DNA of 64,000 nucleotides. Source: Clostridia bacterium. Lineage in GTDB: Bacteria; Bacillota; Clostridia; Christensenellales; CAG-138. The notes beneath the pieces were generated by a model. It was not told the origin of the DNA, did not search any database, and was given only the letters and a program-made list of their open reading frames with translations. Below are positions 24,942 to 34,144 of this stretch, piece by piece (positions within the stretch are counted from its first letter, which is position 1; each line of letters opens with the position of its first letter). The stretch is taken from contig JAFYOP010000006.1 in NCBI GenBank assembly GCA_017547885.1, positions 62,001-126,000 of the forward strand, read 5' to 3'. Made by a program: the position numbers and the translations under genes.

Positions 24942-25615
24942 TCCAGCTTCAGGATGTCGTTAAGGATGTCGTTAAGCTCCTTCTCCACAAAGGCTGCCTC
25001 AGGAGACTGCTCTCCCTGCTCCTCCGCCACCTGGTCAATGGTCCAGACCTTTTCCTCGTCTTCCTGTTCCCGTTGGGCTTCATCCTGCTCCTTAACGGTA
25101 TCGGGAATATCCCTGCCCTGTATGTTGTATATGCTGTGCATAAGCTCGGCAGGATTACGATATTCTTCAGGGGTCTCCACGACCTCACCGTAGGGAGGCA
25201 CGCCTACGCCTGCGCTTTCGTAATCCCTGAGGAAAGATTCATATCCTTCTGCCTGTCGGCGTACTGCATCTGCGGTTTCACGAATATAGCCCATAAAGAA
25301 CTCCGCCCGCTCCTCGGCCTGCTTAGCCTTGGTCTCTGCAGCCTTTATTATGGCGTCAGCCTCATTGCGGGCAGCCTGAATTATACCGTCACGCTGTGCT
25401 TCTATGTCCGCCTTTTCCTGCTCTGCACGGGCAATGATCTCATCCTTCTTTACCTCTGCGGCACCGAGGATGCGGTTAGCTGCCGCCTTGGCCTCAGTAA
25501 GGGCGCTGACTACTGCGTCATTGCGGCTCTGGTACTCCGCTATCTTTGCATTAAGTTCCTTTATTTCTTTTTCCTTCTGCTCCAGTGCTGCCTGAAGTTC
25601 TTTTTTGCCGAACAT
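24938..25615 (-). CDS. Coiled-coil protein, DivIVA-like region, function unknown
   Basis: The 225-residue protein is almost all charged heptad-like helix: ELQAALEQKEKEIKELNAKI at the start, then Ala/Glu/Lys-rich coiled coil to about residue 130. An acidic, Gln/Glu-rich C-terminus ends in a short hydrophobic helix (FVEKELNDILNDILKLD). The RILGAAEVKKDEIIARAEQE part resembles the C-terminal coiled coil of DivIVA-type proteins, but the DivIVA membrane-binding head is not evident. It lies downstream of ruvB by about 40 bases on the same strand. Role not known. Confidence 0.7.
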   Translation of the reverse strand: MFGKKELQAALEQKEKEIKELNAKIAEYQSRNDAVVSALTEAKAAANRILGAAEVKKDEIIARAEQEKADIEAQRDGIIQAARNEADAIIKAAETKAKQAEERAEFFMGYIRETADAVRRQAEGYESFLRDYESAGVGVPPYGEVVETPEEYRNPAELMHSIYNIQGRDIPDTVKEQDEAQREQEDEEKVWTIDQVAEEQGEQSPEAAFVEKELNDILNDILKLD

Positions 25616-25654
25616 ACCTTATACCTCCGTAATTAGCTTTGTGTGTAATGCTGT

Positions 25655-26680
25655 CTATATTTCCATCTTCTGCTGTGCGCTGTCCATGGGCGGGGTATAT
25701 CCCATGTGCGAATATCCTCTGGGCAGTACTATGCGGCCTCTGGGCGTGCGGGCGATAAAGCCCAGCTGTATAAGATACGGCTCATACACGTCCTCAATAG
25801 TAGTGGCGTCATCCCCTGTGGCTGCGGCTATGGTATCAAGGCCCACCGGCCGCCCGGAAAACTTTTCTATCATGGTGGTGAGCATGCGCCTGTCCACTGC
25901 GTCCAGGCCCACCTCATCTATGGCCAGCATATCCAGACCGGCCCTTGCGGTTTCAAGGTCTATCACGCCGTTGCCCTTTACCTGAGCATAGTCACGCACA
26001 CGCTTCAGCAGCCTGTTTACTATTCTGGGGGTGCCCCTTGAGCGGGACGCTATCTCTATTGCTCCCTCAGGGTCTATGCCTATATTAAGTATATCCGCGC
26101 TGCGCTCTATTATCTCCTTAAGGGAGTCCACATCGTACAGCTCCAGCTGTTCCTTTATGCCGAACCTGTCCCTCAAGGGAGACGTTAAAAGACCAAGGCG
26201 GGTGGTTGCCCCTATGAGGGTAAACTTTGGCAGGTCTATGCGTATGGAATGGGCAGATGGTCCCTTTCCGATAATTATGTCGATGGAGTAATCCTCCATG
26301 GCAGGATACAGTACCTCTTCAACATTTGCATTGAGCCTGTGTATCTCGTCAATAAACAGCACATCACCGGGAGCAAGGTTGGTAAGTATAGCGGCAAGGT
26401 CTCCTGCATGGGATATGGCAGGGCCTGAGGTGACCCTGAGGTTTCCACCCATCTCGTTTGCCACTATGGCCGCAAGTGTGGTCTTGCCCAGACCCGGCGG
26501 ACCGTAAAACAGCGCATGATCCAAAGGTTCGCCCCTGTGCTTGGCGGCCTGAATGTATATGCGCATATGCTCCTTTACGTTGTGCTGGCCTATATATTCG
26601 TTAAGGTAGCGGGGACGCAGGCTGTATTCTATTTGTTCATCCTCACCGGTCATGGAGGAAGTGATGAGTCTGTCATCCAT
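25655..26680 (-). CDS. ruvB: Holliday junction branch migration helicase RuvB
   Basis: RuvB is the AAA+ motor that drives branch migration with RuvA. The 341-residue protein shows [13 protein letters not shown], Walker [12 protein letters not shown], Walker [11 protein letters not shown], sensor 1 [17 protein letters not shown], and the C-terminal winged-helix with the terminal GRIVLPRGY. It overlaps the ruvA stop by one base (TAATG). The order on this strand is the BofC-like gene further upstream, then ruvC, ruvA, ruvB. Confidence 0.98.
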   Translation of the reverse strand: MDDRLITSSMTGEDEQIEYSLRPRYLNEYIGQHNVKEHMRIYIQAAKHRGEPLDHALFYGPPGLGKTTLAAIVANEMGGNLRVTSGPAISHAGDLAAILTNLAPGDVLFIDEIHRLNANVEEVLYPAMEDYSIDIIIGKGPSAHSIRIDLPKFTLIGATTRLGLLTSPLRDRFGIKEQLELYDVDSLKEIIERSADILNIGIDPEGAIEIASRSRGTPRIVNRLLKRVRDYAQVKGNGVIDLETARAGLDMLAIDEVGLDAVDRRMLTTMIEKFSGRPVGLDTIAAATGDDATTIEDVYEPYLIQLGFIARTPRGRIVLPRGYSHMGYTPPMDSAQQKMEI

Positions 26681-27282
26681 TAAAAGCCGCTCCTTTTACC
26701 TATCTCTCTCAGTGCCTTGGTTATCATGTCCTCAACTCTTGCGCACTCGCCCACGGCGCTTACCGCCCGTCCTGCGCTTACGCCGTCATATCCCAGCGCC
26801 ACAAGGGCCGCTATGGCTTCGGTACGCATATCCACGCTGCCTTCCGCCACTTGGGGCCCGCTTGCCGCTCCCATTGTATCCTCTGTGACCTTTTCCTTAA
26901 GCTCCAGCAGCAGCCTTGCTGCGGTCTTTTTGCCAAGGCCGGGGATGCGGTCAAATGCGGCTGCGTTCTGGGTCACTATTGCCATAGCAATATCAGAAGG
27001 GGCAAGCTTGCTGAGTATGCCAAGGGCCAGCTTTGGGCCCACCCTGTTTACTGCAATAAGCCTGCGGAACATTGCCCGTTCATCGGAAGTCATAAAACCA
27101 TACAGAGTGACCGTGCCGTCCTGACTTACGTTAAAGTGGGTAAGCAGCTTTGCCTTATCCCCAACAGAAAGCTGACGAAGGGTGGCATCTGAGCAGATAA
27201 GCTCATATCCAACTCCAGCTGCCTCTATAACTACTCTGTCCAGATTTTTTTCGTCTACTGTTCCTCGAATGTATGCGTACAT
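26680..27282 (-). CDS. ruvA: Holliday junction DNA-binding protein RuvA
   Basis: RuvA binds four-way junctions and loads RuvB. The 200-residue protein has the N-terminal OB fold ([10 protein letters not shown]...VGYELICSD), a helix-hairpin-helix region ([18 protein letters not shown]) and a C-terminal three-helix domain that contacts RuvB ([16 protein letters not shown]). The start has CGGAGCAG close upstream and lies 13 bases after the ruvC stop. Confidence 0.97.
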   Translation of the reverse strand: MYAYIRGTVDEKNLDRVVIEAAGVGYELICSDATLRQLSVGDKAKLLTHFNVSQDGTVTLYGFMTSDERAMFRRLIAVNRVGPKLALGILSKLAPSDIAMAIVTQNAAAFDRIPGLGKKTAARLLLELKEKVTEDTMGAASGPQVAEGSVDMRTEAIAALVALGYDGVSAGRAVSAVGECARVEDMITKALREIGKRSGF

Positions 27283-27295
27283 GTCTGCTCCGATA

Positions 27296-27793
27296 TTACT
27301 TTATGCTGAACTGTGGCCTTGCGGCCTCTGAGGTGTTTGCGTGACATATTGCGGCGCCCAGTGCATCCGCTGCGTCATCCGGCTTTGGTATTGTTTTAAG
27401 GTTTAACAGCAGCCTTACCATCTGCTGCATCTGGGTTTTATCGGCGTGTCCGTTGCCGGTAACGGCAAGCTTTATCTGCATGGGTGTGTATTCGTAAAGG
27501 GGAATGCCGCTCTGCTCTGCCGCAAGCATGGCCACTCCTCGGCCTGCGCCCACCTGTATGGCAGTGGTAACATTGCGGGCAAAGAAAAGCTCTTCAAATA
27601 CGGCACAGTCCGGCTTGTAGGTTTCAAGCAGTGCCCGGGTTCCCGCGTAAAGCTTATTCAGCCTGTGGGGAAACTGCTCGGTTGCCTTTGTCTCCACCAC
27701 GCCGTAGTCTATTACCTTTAGGCTCCGCCCGTTGGACTGTATCACGCCGTAGCCCAGTATGGCGTATCCCGGGTCGATTCCCAATATAATCAA
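27296..27793 (-). CDS. ruvC: Holliday junction resolvase RuvC
   Basis: RuvC cleaves Holliday junctions symmetrically. The RNase H-like fold carries the catalytic acids: Asp in ILGIDPGYA, Glu in VFEELFFARN, and Asp pairs near the C-terminus (KPDDAADALGAAICH). I chose a TTG start at 27793 because GGGGTGG lies six bases upstream and it gives the usual N-terminus (M)IILGIDPG. An ATG at 27808 would add five residues (MGWQI) but has no ribosome site. Confidence 0.95.
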   Translation of the reverse strand: MIILGIDPGYAILGYGVIQSNGRSLKVIDYGVVETKATEQFPHRLNKLYAGTRALLETYKPDCAVFEELFFARNVTTAIQVGAGRGVAMLAAEQSGIPLYEYTPMQIKLAVTGNGHADKTQMQQMVRLLLNLKTIPKPDDAADALGAAICHANTSEAARPQFSIK

Positions 27794-27856
27794 AATCTGC
27801 CACCCCATAATACACTATATTGTATATATTGTACCATGAGCGGCAGTTTTTAACAA

Positions 27857-28393
27857 CTATTCATCTATCCCTTCCATATACAGGTTGACCTCCTCAAGGT
27901 CATCAAACACCATGCCTTTTCCCATTTCCTCATAGGCCCCGTGCTCTGAAGTTATGTCCAGCGTACACACCTCGGTCCTTTGCAGTGTTTCCGCATCTGT
28001 TTTGTATACCGCCACAGCATCGCCCTCGCTTCCCGTATAATAATGCTCGGGACAGCAGTAGTCGTATTCCCTGTACAGGGCCATAACACCATCTTTCAAC
28101 TCAAAATTATAGCCGCCGTAACTTTCCATAGTTTCTTCAAGTTTTGATGTGGTAACCACCTCTCCCTCCGGCCGTTCCAGTATATGACCACACCGGAATA
28201 TATTTACCGTAGTGACAGTGTAGCTTTCCTCCGCAGCAACAGGAAGCCGGACTTCTTCGTCCGTCTCATGTATCTGTATAGTTTCCTCAGGCACTTTGTT
28301 TTCCCCGCCTATACTATATCCTATGCCAACACCCAGCATCAGCAGTGCAATGCCCAGTATGGCAGTCTGGTAGGTTTTGTATCCGTTATTCAC
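27857..28393 (-). CDS. BofC C-terminal-domain-like membrane-anchored protein
   Basis: The 178-residue protein has one N-terminal membrane or signal segment (AILGIALLMLGVGIGYSI), a linker, and a C-terminal domain. That domain contains RCGHILERPEGEVV and CCPEHYYTGSEGDAVAVYKTDAE, which resemble the BofC C-terminal domain found beside ruv genes in spore formers. BofC in Bacillus restrains SpoIVB in pro-sigmaK activation, so this hints at, but does not prove, sporulation ancestry. The start is GTG at 28393 after AAAAGGAG; an ATG 17 codons upstream lacks a ribosome site. Confidence 0.65.
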   Translation of the reverse strand: MNNGYKTYQTAILGIALLMLGVGIGYSIGGENKVPEETIQIHETDEEVRLPVAAEESYTVTTVNIFRCGHILERPEGEVVTTSKLEETMESYGGYNFELKDGVMALYREYDYCCPEHYYTGSEGDAVAVYKTDAETLQRTEVCTLDITSEHGAYEEMGKGMVFDDLEEVNLYMEGIDE

Positions 28394-28468
28394 TTTATCA
28401 CGCTCCTTTTTGGGGCTTATTATTCCCAAAAGTATGCACATCAAAACAAACCTGTGCCAAACATAAAA

Positions 28469-28495
28469 CCGCCGGAGGATATTTTCCTCCGGCGG
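28469..28495 (-). terminator. Hairpin downstream of ygeW
   Basis: An 11-bp perfect stem (CCGCCGGAGGA and complement) with a 5-base loop lies 18 bases past the ygeW stop. On the minus strand it is followed by TTTTATG. Confidence 0.85.
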
Positions 28496-28513
28496 ATTAT
28501 GTTTATTCAGCCA

Positions 28514-29707
28514 TTAGCCGTTGTGGCGCTTCTGAGCCTTTTCTTCCAGCTCCTTCAGCTTTGCGGCGGGATCCTTTACCTTTGCGAGGAAGATCATGGC
28601 TGCAATGATGTAGGGCTTGTAGGAAGCTTCCTTGTAGAGAGGATCACGATAGCGATCGAATACGGAAGCAGCTACCTCGCCTTCCTTGCAGGAAACGTCG
28701 GTAATGTCAGCAGGCAGGCAGTGCATGTACATGGCCTTGCCGTCCTTGGTGAGGGCCATCATTTCCTCGGTGCACTCCCAGTCCTTGTGCTCGGCGTTCT
28801 GGGCCAGCAGGCGCTTTTCCAGAGCCTTTATGCCTTCCATGTCGCCCTTGCCGTACAGCTCGGTGCGCTCTTCCATTGCCTTGAAGGGAGCCCAGCTCTT
28901 GGGGTATACAACGTCGGCATCCTTGAAGGCTTCTGCCATGGAGTTGGTGATCTCAAACTTACCGCCCTGCTCGGCAGCGTTCTTCTTGGCAACTTCCACT
29001 ACTTCGTCCATTACTTCGTATCCCTCGGGATATGCAAGGGTTACATCCATGCCCAGACGGGTCATCAGGCCAATGATGCCCTGAGGTACGGAGAGTGGCT
29101 TGCCGTAGCTGGGGCTGTATGCCCAGGTCATGGCGATCTTCTTGCCCTTGAGGTTTTCTACGCCGCCGTACAGGTTGATGAGATGCAGAGCATCTGCCAT
29201 GGCCTGAGTGGGATGGTCGATATCGCACTGGAGGTTTACCAGAGTGGGCTTCTGCTCCAGAACGCCGGCCTTGTGGCCGTCGGTAACGGCGTCTACAACG
29301 TTATGCATGTAGGTGTTGCCCTTGCCGATGTACATATCGTCACGGATACCGATAACGTCTGCCATGAAGGAGATCATGTTGGCGGTTTCGCGAACGGTTT
29401 CGCCGTGGGCTATCTGGCTCTTGCCCTCGTCCAGATCCTGTACCTCAAGGCCCAGCAGGTTGCAGGCAGAGGCAAAGGAGAAGCGGGTACGGGTGGAGTT
29501 ATCGCGGAAAAGGCTGATGCCAAGGCCGCTGTCAAAAATCTTGGTGGAGATGTTGTTCTCGCGCAGATGACGCAGGGCATCGGCCACGGTGAATACAGCT
29601 TCCAGTTCCTCACGGCTCTTCTCCCAGGTAAGGAAGAAGTCGCCTTCGTACATGTTCTCAAAGTTCAGCTTATCCAGCTTATCGGTAAACTGCTTAACGT
29701 TGCTCAT
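28514..29707 (-). CDS. ygeW: Knotted carbamoyltransferase YgeW
   Basis: This 397-residue member of the aspartate/ornithine carbamoyltransferase superfamily has the carbamoyl-phosphate motif FRDNSTRTRFSFASA and the second site DIDHPTQAMADALHL. Length and sequence fit the YgeW group, whose crystal structures have a trefoil knot. YgeW is found in purine and selenium-linked catabolic clusters. It has been reported in the gut bacterial uric acid degradation gene set together with YgeY. Its exact substrate is not settled. It lies 24 bases downstream of ygeY on the same strand with TGGAGG before the start. Confidence 0.92.
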   Translation of the reverse strand: MSNVKQFTDKLDKLNFENMYEGDFFLTWEKSREELEAVFTVADALRHLRENNISTKIFDSGLGISLFRDNSTRTRFSFASACNLLGLEVQDLDEGKSQIAHGETVRETANMISFMADVIGIRDDMYIGKGNTYMHNVVDAVTDGHKAGVLEQKPTLVNLQCDIDHPTQAMADALHLINLYGGVENLKGKKIAMTWAYSPSYGKPLSVPQGIIGLMTRLGMDVTLAYPEGYEVMDEVVEVAKKNAAEQGGKFEITNSMAEAFKDADVVYPKSWAPFKAMEERTELYGKGDMEGIKALEKRLLAQNAEHKDWECTEEMMALTKDGKAMYMHCLPADITDVSCKEGEVAASVFDRYRDPLYKEASYKPYIIAAMIFLAKVKDPAAKLKELEEKAQKRHNG

Positions 29708-29731
29708 AGTAATCCTCCAAATATTTTTAAA

Positions 29732-31102
29732 TTAACGAATGTCGTTGTTGGTCTTGCCGGCACGGAACTGGCAAATATCATCGGTCTTGTTCTCAGCCTT
29801 GTACATGGAGGGAACAAGGGCATACAGGGCTGCACAGGTGGCAAGGTCCTGCTTCCAGATGATCTCATTGGGGGCATGAGCCTGGCTCTCTGCGCCGGGG
29901 CCGAAGCCTACGCAGGGGATGCCGTAGCGACCCTGAATGGAAACGCCGTTGGTGGAGAAGGTCCACTTGTCGATGAGGGGACGATGGCGCTTATCCATGG
30001 AGGAGGGTACGCCGATGCGCTCTTCGCCGAAGAGTGCCTTGTGGGCATCGTAGAGAGCCTGTACGTGTGCTGCACTCTCCTTGTTAATCCAGGTGGGGAA
30101 ATAACACTCGGTCTCGTATACCAGGCCGGTCCATGCGGGACGGTCATACATGTACATGGAAACCTTTACGTCGTCGCCGTACTTCTTGCAGGCGGGCAGG
30201 TTGCGGATCTCTTCAAGGCAGGAATCCCAGGTTTCGCCGGCTGTCATGCGGCGGTCAAGGGATACTGCGCAGGAGTCTGCAACGGCGCAGCGGGAGGGAG
30301 AAGTATAGAAAATCTGAGAGGCGGCGATGGTACCGCGGCCCAGGAAGCGTGCATCTTCCCAATGATCGGGATTGTACTTGGCATCCAGCATCTTTACGAG
30401 GCCCTTGATCTCGGTGCCTTCCTCAGCATCGTTCTCGTTGAGGGCGCGTACTTCCTGAAGGATGTCAGCCATCTTGTAGATGGCGTTGTCGCCGCGCTCG
30501 GGAGCGGAACCGTGGCAGGATACGCCCTTTACGTCTACGCGGATTTCCATACGGCCGCGATGACCGCGATAGATGCCGCCGTCGGTGGGCTCGGTGGATA
30601 CTACAAACTCGGGAACGATCTTATCCTCGTTGTAGATGTACTGCCAGCACATGCCGTCGCAGTCCTCTTCCTGTACGGAAGCAACTACCAGAATCTTGTA
30701 GCCCTCGGGAATGAGGCCAAGGTCCTTCATGATCTTTGCGCCGTATACGGCGGATACTACGCCGCCTTCCTGGTCGGAAGCGCCGCGGCCGTAGATGATC
30801 TCGTCAGTCTCATAGCCCTCGTAGGGGTCATGCTCCCAGTTGTTGATGTTGCCGATGCCAACTGTATCGATATGTCCGTCGAAGGCAATGATCTTTTCGC
30901 CATCACCCATCCAGCCCAGCGCATTGCCCAGGGGATCGATCTCGGCCTTGTCAAAGCCCAGCTTGTTCATCTCCTCTATGGTGCGCCTTACTACGCCCTC
31001 TTCGTCGCAGCTCTCGCTGGGAATGGCAATAAGGTCCCTGAGGAACTTGGTCATGTCGGGGATATAAGCCTGTGCCGCTTTTTTGATGCCTTCGTAGTCC
31101 AT
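29732..31102 (-). CDS. ygeY: YgeY-type M20 metallopeptidase/hydrolase
   Basis: This 456-residue M20-family zinc hydrolase shows FDGHIDTVG and [17 protein letters not shown] (metal-ligand His/Asp), the catalytic EEDCDGMCW Glu pair, and GRHRG-like [16 protein letters not shown] at the dimerisation domain. It matches the YgeY family (selenium-metabolism-linked hydrolase), the usual partner of YgeW. The start at 31102 ([11 protein letters not shown]) follows AGAAAGGAATC; a longer frame from 31171 lacks a ribosome site. The promoter is at 31193-31221. Confidence 0.92.
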   Translation of the reverse strand: MDYEGIKKAAQAYIPDMTKFLRDLIAIPSESCDEEGVVRRTIEEMNKLGFDKAEIDPLGNALGWMGDGEKIIAFDGHIDTVGIGNINNWEHDPYEGYETDEIIYGRGASDQEGGVVSAVYGAKIMKDLGLIPEGYKILVVASVQEEDCDGMCWQYIYNEDKIVPEFVVSTEPTDGGIYRGHRGRMEIRVDVKGVSCHGSAPERGDNAIYKMADILQEVRALNENDAEEGTEIKGLVKMLDAKYNPDHWEDARFLGRGTIAASQIFYTSPSRCAVADSCAVSLDRRMTAGETWDSCLEEIRNLPACKKYGDDVKVSMYMYDRPAWTGLVYETECYFPTWINKESAAHVQALYDAHKALFGEERIGVPSSMDKRHRPLIDKWTFSTNGVSIQGRYGIPCVGFGPGAESQAHAPNEIIWKQDLATCAALYALVPSMYKAENKTDDICQFRAGKTNNDIR

Positions 31103-31192
31103 GGTTGATTCCTTTCTTTTTTTAAAATTGAAATGCCGATCAAAGTGCTGATTTACGTATTGATGGGACAATGTGCCCTCTTCTTATTGACA

Positions 31193-31221
31193 ATTATATA
31201 TCAGCTCAGAAAGTTTTTCAA
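31193..31221 (-). promoter_or_regulatory. Promoter of ygeY-ygeW
   Basis: On the minus strand TTGAAA (31221-31216) and TATAAT (31198-31193) are 17 bases apart, leaving an untranslated leader of about 80 bases before ygeY. Confidence 0.7.
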
Positions 31222-31284
31222 TCACTAACCCAAAAATTTTTTAGCTTTTCAAAAAAATTTTATTCGGACGGCGTTTTTTGCTCC

Positions 31285-32862
31285 TTATCGCCGTATAACG
31301 GCGCCCTTTACACCCTTCATCAGCTGTCCGTTCTGCAGTTTTATCTTTCCGCCCAGCAGTACATACTCCATGCCGCAGGCCATACATGCAGGGTCTGAAT
31401 AGCTTCCTCTTTCCTTTATCTGCCTGGGGTCGAATACGTTTACGTCCCCATCCATCCCAACGGCAATTCTGCCCTTGTTTTTCAGCCTGAGGGCAGCCGC
31501 GGGAGCTGATGTCATTATTTCTATTGCCCTCTGCAGTGTAATGTCCTCCCGCTCGTATACATACCGCTGTATTATACGGGGAAAACTGCCGTAAAGCCGT
31601 GGGTGAGGCCTCCCGCCAACAGGATATATTGAATCCGATATTACGCTTGCGCCTTTAGCGCCGTATATGCGGGCAATATCCTCATCGCATGTTATAAAGT
31701 CTATCATGGTGACAGCGCAGTTTTCTTCTATGAGTATATTGCACAGGCAATCGATGGGACTTTCACACCGAAGCTGCGCCGCCTCCATAATGGTATTGCC
31801 CTCGTATTGCCTGTTGGCATCGGTATTCACCACAGCAATAACAATATTGTCCCAGCCAACCATGCCTGCGATATTGTCAAAGTCAGTGCCGCAGGCTATG
31901 CGCTCTTCCAGTTCCTTTCTCTTGGCCTTATCCCTAAGCCGCTCTGTTACGGCGGCAGTTCCGCCCTCTATGAAATCCGGGGGAAGCACATGCATCAGCT
32001 GTGTTGAGCCTGCGGTATATGGATATGCGTCAAATGTTATATCCACCCCATCCTCAGCAGCTTTTTGTATCAGCTCCAGCGCTCGGGGTATCAGCCTGTT
32101 CCAGTTGCGCTTGCCCATGGCCTTAAGGTGGCTTATATGTACCGGAGCCTTCAGCGCCCTTGCTATGGCGATCACTTCCTCAACGGAGCGGCATACTCCG
32201 TCCCCCTCCTGACGCATATGAAAGGCTATGGGTATGTCGGTATTTTTCAATGGTGCAAGGCCTTTTATCAGTTCCTCGGTTGTCAGAAAGCATTCCGGCG
32301 CATAGCCGAGGCCCAATGACACACCAAGGGTGCCTGCAGACAGTTCCCTTTCAAGTATTGCATGGAATCTTGCAAAGTCATCGTCATGTGGATGCTTGCC
32401 CCCATAGCCCAGTATTCCGGCCCATATGGTGCCGCAGCCTGTGAGCATGCCAATGTTCAGCGGAGGAGCTGCCTGTTCAAGGCTTGTCAAATACCCTTGT
32501 GCAGAGCCTGTATCCGCCATGGGCAGCATATCCCCCAGCACAGGCCTAAGATACCCTTCAAGGCTGCTGCCCTTTTCCACGGGGGCGGGCCCCATGCCGC
32601 AGTTTCCGTTTATTATGGTGGTAAGGCCCTGCATAAGCTCAGCCTCACCAAAGCCATCGCGAAAGGCCGCCATATCCCCGTGGCGGTGTATGTCGATAAA
32701 GCCCGGAGCAACGCACTTGCCTTCGGCATCTATCTCAATTGCCGCCTCAGCCTGTATATGTCCCACTTCTGCAATTTTTCCGTTGCACACAGCAATGTCC
32801 CCTGTAAAGGGAGCATTGATGCCGTCATATATGTTTCCGTTTTTTATGAGAATATCGATCAT
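31285..32862 (-). CDS. D-aminoacylase-like amidohydrolase (N-acyl-D-amino-acid deacylase family)
   Basis: This 525-residue amidohydrolase begins MIDILIKNGNIYDG and carries the metal-ligand pattern of the D-aminoacylase branch: PGFIDIHRHGDM, VHISHLKAMGK and DAYPYTAGS. The C-terminal fold repeats the beta-sandwich (KGRIAVGMDGDVNVFDP). Members deacylate N-acyl-D-amino acids or related amides. Its location just upstream of ygeY-ygeW suggests it works on an amide intermediate of the same pathway, possibly standing in for the hydantoinase-type amidohydrolase of other clusters; that is inference. The ATG at 32862 has GGAAGGTG upstream. Confidence 0.87.
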   Translation of the reverse strand: MIDILIKNGNIYDGINAPFTGDIAVCNGKIAEVGHIQAEAAIEIDAEGKCVAPGFIDIHRHGDMAAFRDGFGEAELMQGLTTIINGNCGMGPAPVEKGSSLEGYLRPVLGDMLPMADTGSAQGYLTSLEQAAPPLNIGMLTGCGTIWAGILGYGGKHPHDDDFARFHAILERELSAGTLGVSLGLGYAPECFLTTEELIKGLAPLKNTDIPIAFHMRQEGDGVCRSVEEVIAIARALKAPVHISHLKAMGKRNWNRLIPRALELIQKAAEDGVDITFDAYPYTAGSTQLMHVLPPDFIEGGTAAVTERLRDKAKRKELEERIACGTDFDNIAGMVGWDNIVIAVVNTDANRQYEGNTIMEAAQLRCESPIDCLCNILIEENCAVTMIDFITCDEDIARIYGAKGASVISDSIYPVGGRPHPRLYGSFPRIIQRYVYEREDITLQRAIEIMTSAPAAALRLKNKGRIAVGMDGDVNVFDPRQIKERGSYSDPACMACGMEYVLLGGKIKLQNGQLMKGVKGAVIRR

Positions 32863-32886
32863 ATGCAATTCACCTTCCTGACATTG

Positions 32887-32915
32887 ATTTTAATACCCGA
32901 ATTTCGCTTAATCAA
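32887..32915 (-). promoter_or_regulatory. Promoter of the amidohydrolase gene
   Basis: TTGATT (32915-32910) and TAAAAT (32892-32887) on the minus strand are 17 bases apart, with the start codon about 25 bases downstream. Confidence 0.6.
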
Positions 32916-32984
32916 CGTATACCATGGAAAAGGGCAAAAAAATATGATAATGTTATGCTATGAAATGCATTTGGAGGTAGCTAT

Positions 32985-33716
32985 ATGCCATCCGTACTGA
33001 TAACAGGCGCATCCCGCGGCATAGGCCGCGCCACAGCCCTTGCCTTTGCAAAAGCAGGCTGGTGGGTAGCCGCAAATTACAATAATTCCATGGAAGAAGC
33101 TCTTTCCCTTGTAGAGGAGATAAAGGCCATGGGTGGTACTGCCATAGCCATAAAGTGCGACGTATCGGATCACGACGCCTGCGCATCCATGGTAAAGCAG
33201 GCAAAGGATGCCTTTGGACATATAGATGCCATGATAAACAACGCAGGCATATCCTGCGACATGCTCTTTACGGATACCACCCCCGAGGACTGGCGGCGAA
33301 CATTCGCGATCAACACCGACGGGGCATACAATTGCTGCCACGCAGTGCTTGGGGATATGATAGCCAGAAAGAAGGGCGCAATAGTAAACGTTTCCTCCAT
33401 ATGGGGGGTTACGGGCGGCAGCTGCGAGGTGGCATACTCCGCATCCAAGGCGGCCCTTATAGGCCTCACAAAGGCGCTGGCCAAGGAGATGGGCCCATCA
33501 AATATCAGGGTGAACTGCGTTGCTCCCGGCGTCATTTCCACCGATATGAACCGTAACCTCAGCCCCGCTGACCTTCAGGCCCTCAGCGATGAAACTCCTC
33601 TATGCCGCATAGGCACCCCTGAGGAAATCGCAGAGACCATACTTTTCCTCGCCTCAGAAATGTCCTCCTTTATAACAGGGGCTGTATTGGGAGTAAACGG
33701 CGGGCTGCTGATATAA
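32985..33716 (+). CDS. Short-chain dehydrogenase/reductase (FabG-like)
   Basis: This 243-residue SDR has the cofactor motif TGASRGIGRATA, the NNAGIS strand and the catalytic Ser-Tyr-Lys set (VNVSSIWG, YSASKAAL). The C-terminus (FITGAVLGVNGG) is that of 3-oxoacyl-ACP reductases. An acyl carrier protein gene converges on it just downstream, which fits fatty-acid chemistry, but no other fatty acid genes are near, so FabG is not certain. The start follows TTGGAGGTAGCT. Confidence 0.88.
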   Translation: MPSVLITGASRGIGRATALAFAKAGWWVAANYNNSMEEALSLVEEIKAMGGTAIAIKCDVSDHDACASMVKQAKDAFGHIDAMINNAGISCDMLFTDTTPEDWRRTFAINTDGAYNCCHAVLGDMIARKKGAIVNVSSIWGVTGGSCEVAYSASKAALIGLTKALAKEMGPSNIRVNCVAPGVISTDMNRNLSPADLQALSDETPLCRIGTPEEIAETILFLASEMSSFITGAVLGVNGGLLI

Positions 33717-33721
33717 CACAT

Positions 33722-33760
33722 AAAAAAACATTCCCGGAAATTATCCGGGAATGCTTTTTT
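33722..33760. terminator. Bidirectional terminator between SDR and acpP genes
   Basis: The stem CATTCCCGGA/TCCGGGAATG is flanked by seven A's on the left and six T's on the right, suiting both converging genes. Confidence 0.93.
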
Positions 33761-33763
33761 AAA

Positions 33764-33985
33764 TTAAGCGATTTTGTCCAGCTTTGCAAGCAGGTCGTTT
33801 ACGCTTCTGATCTGGGATTCATCCTCTACCAGGATGCCGAATTCGTCCTCAATGCTGAGAATGAGCTCGGTAACGTCCAGAGAATCCAGATTCAGCTGAT
33901 CCACGGTGGATTCAGGGGTAACCTGCTCTTTGGGTACACCTGCGACCTCGTTCATTATCTCGCAGATGCGTTCGAAGTTATGCAT
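33764..33985 (-). CDS. acpP: Acyl carrier protein
   Basis: The 73-residue protein has the phosphopantetheine attachment serine in LNLDSLDVTELILSIEDEFG, the classic ACP helix II. It carries acyl chains in fatty acid synthesis. The start at 33985 follows GGAGGACTTATATT; a longer frame upstream lacks support. The attachment-site Asp-Ser-Leu is intact, so it is presumably functional. It is unusual in being outside a fab operon, so a second ACP elsewhere in the genome is possible. Confidence 0.93.
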   Translation of the reverse strand: MHNFERICEIMNEVAGVPKEQVTPESTVDQLNLDSLDVTELILSIEDEFGILVEDESQIRSVNDLLAKLDKIA

Positions 33986-34144
33986 AATATAAGTCCTCCG
34001 CTTTGCAGCATACTTAATAATACTGCAAATATTGATAAAAAATACCATGACATTCTATCCGACGCGGGGCAATATGTCAATGCTTATTCCCATTCATATA
34101 TAATATGGTATAATACATAAGGCGCATTTTACCGGGAGGAGACC

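Noticed and set aside
28184..31108. 974-residue open frame on the plus strand across ygeW and ygeY
   Set aside because: It is antisense to two well-supported enzymes and has a hydrophobic, Gly/Val/Ala-rich composition of the kind produced by reading the complement of biased codons. It has no ribosome site or family resemblance.
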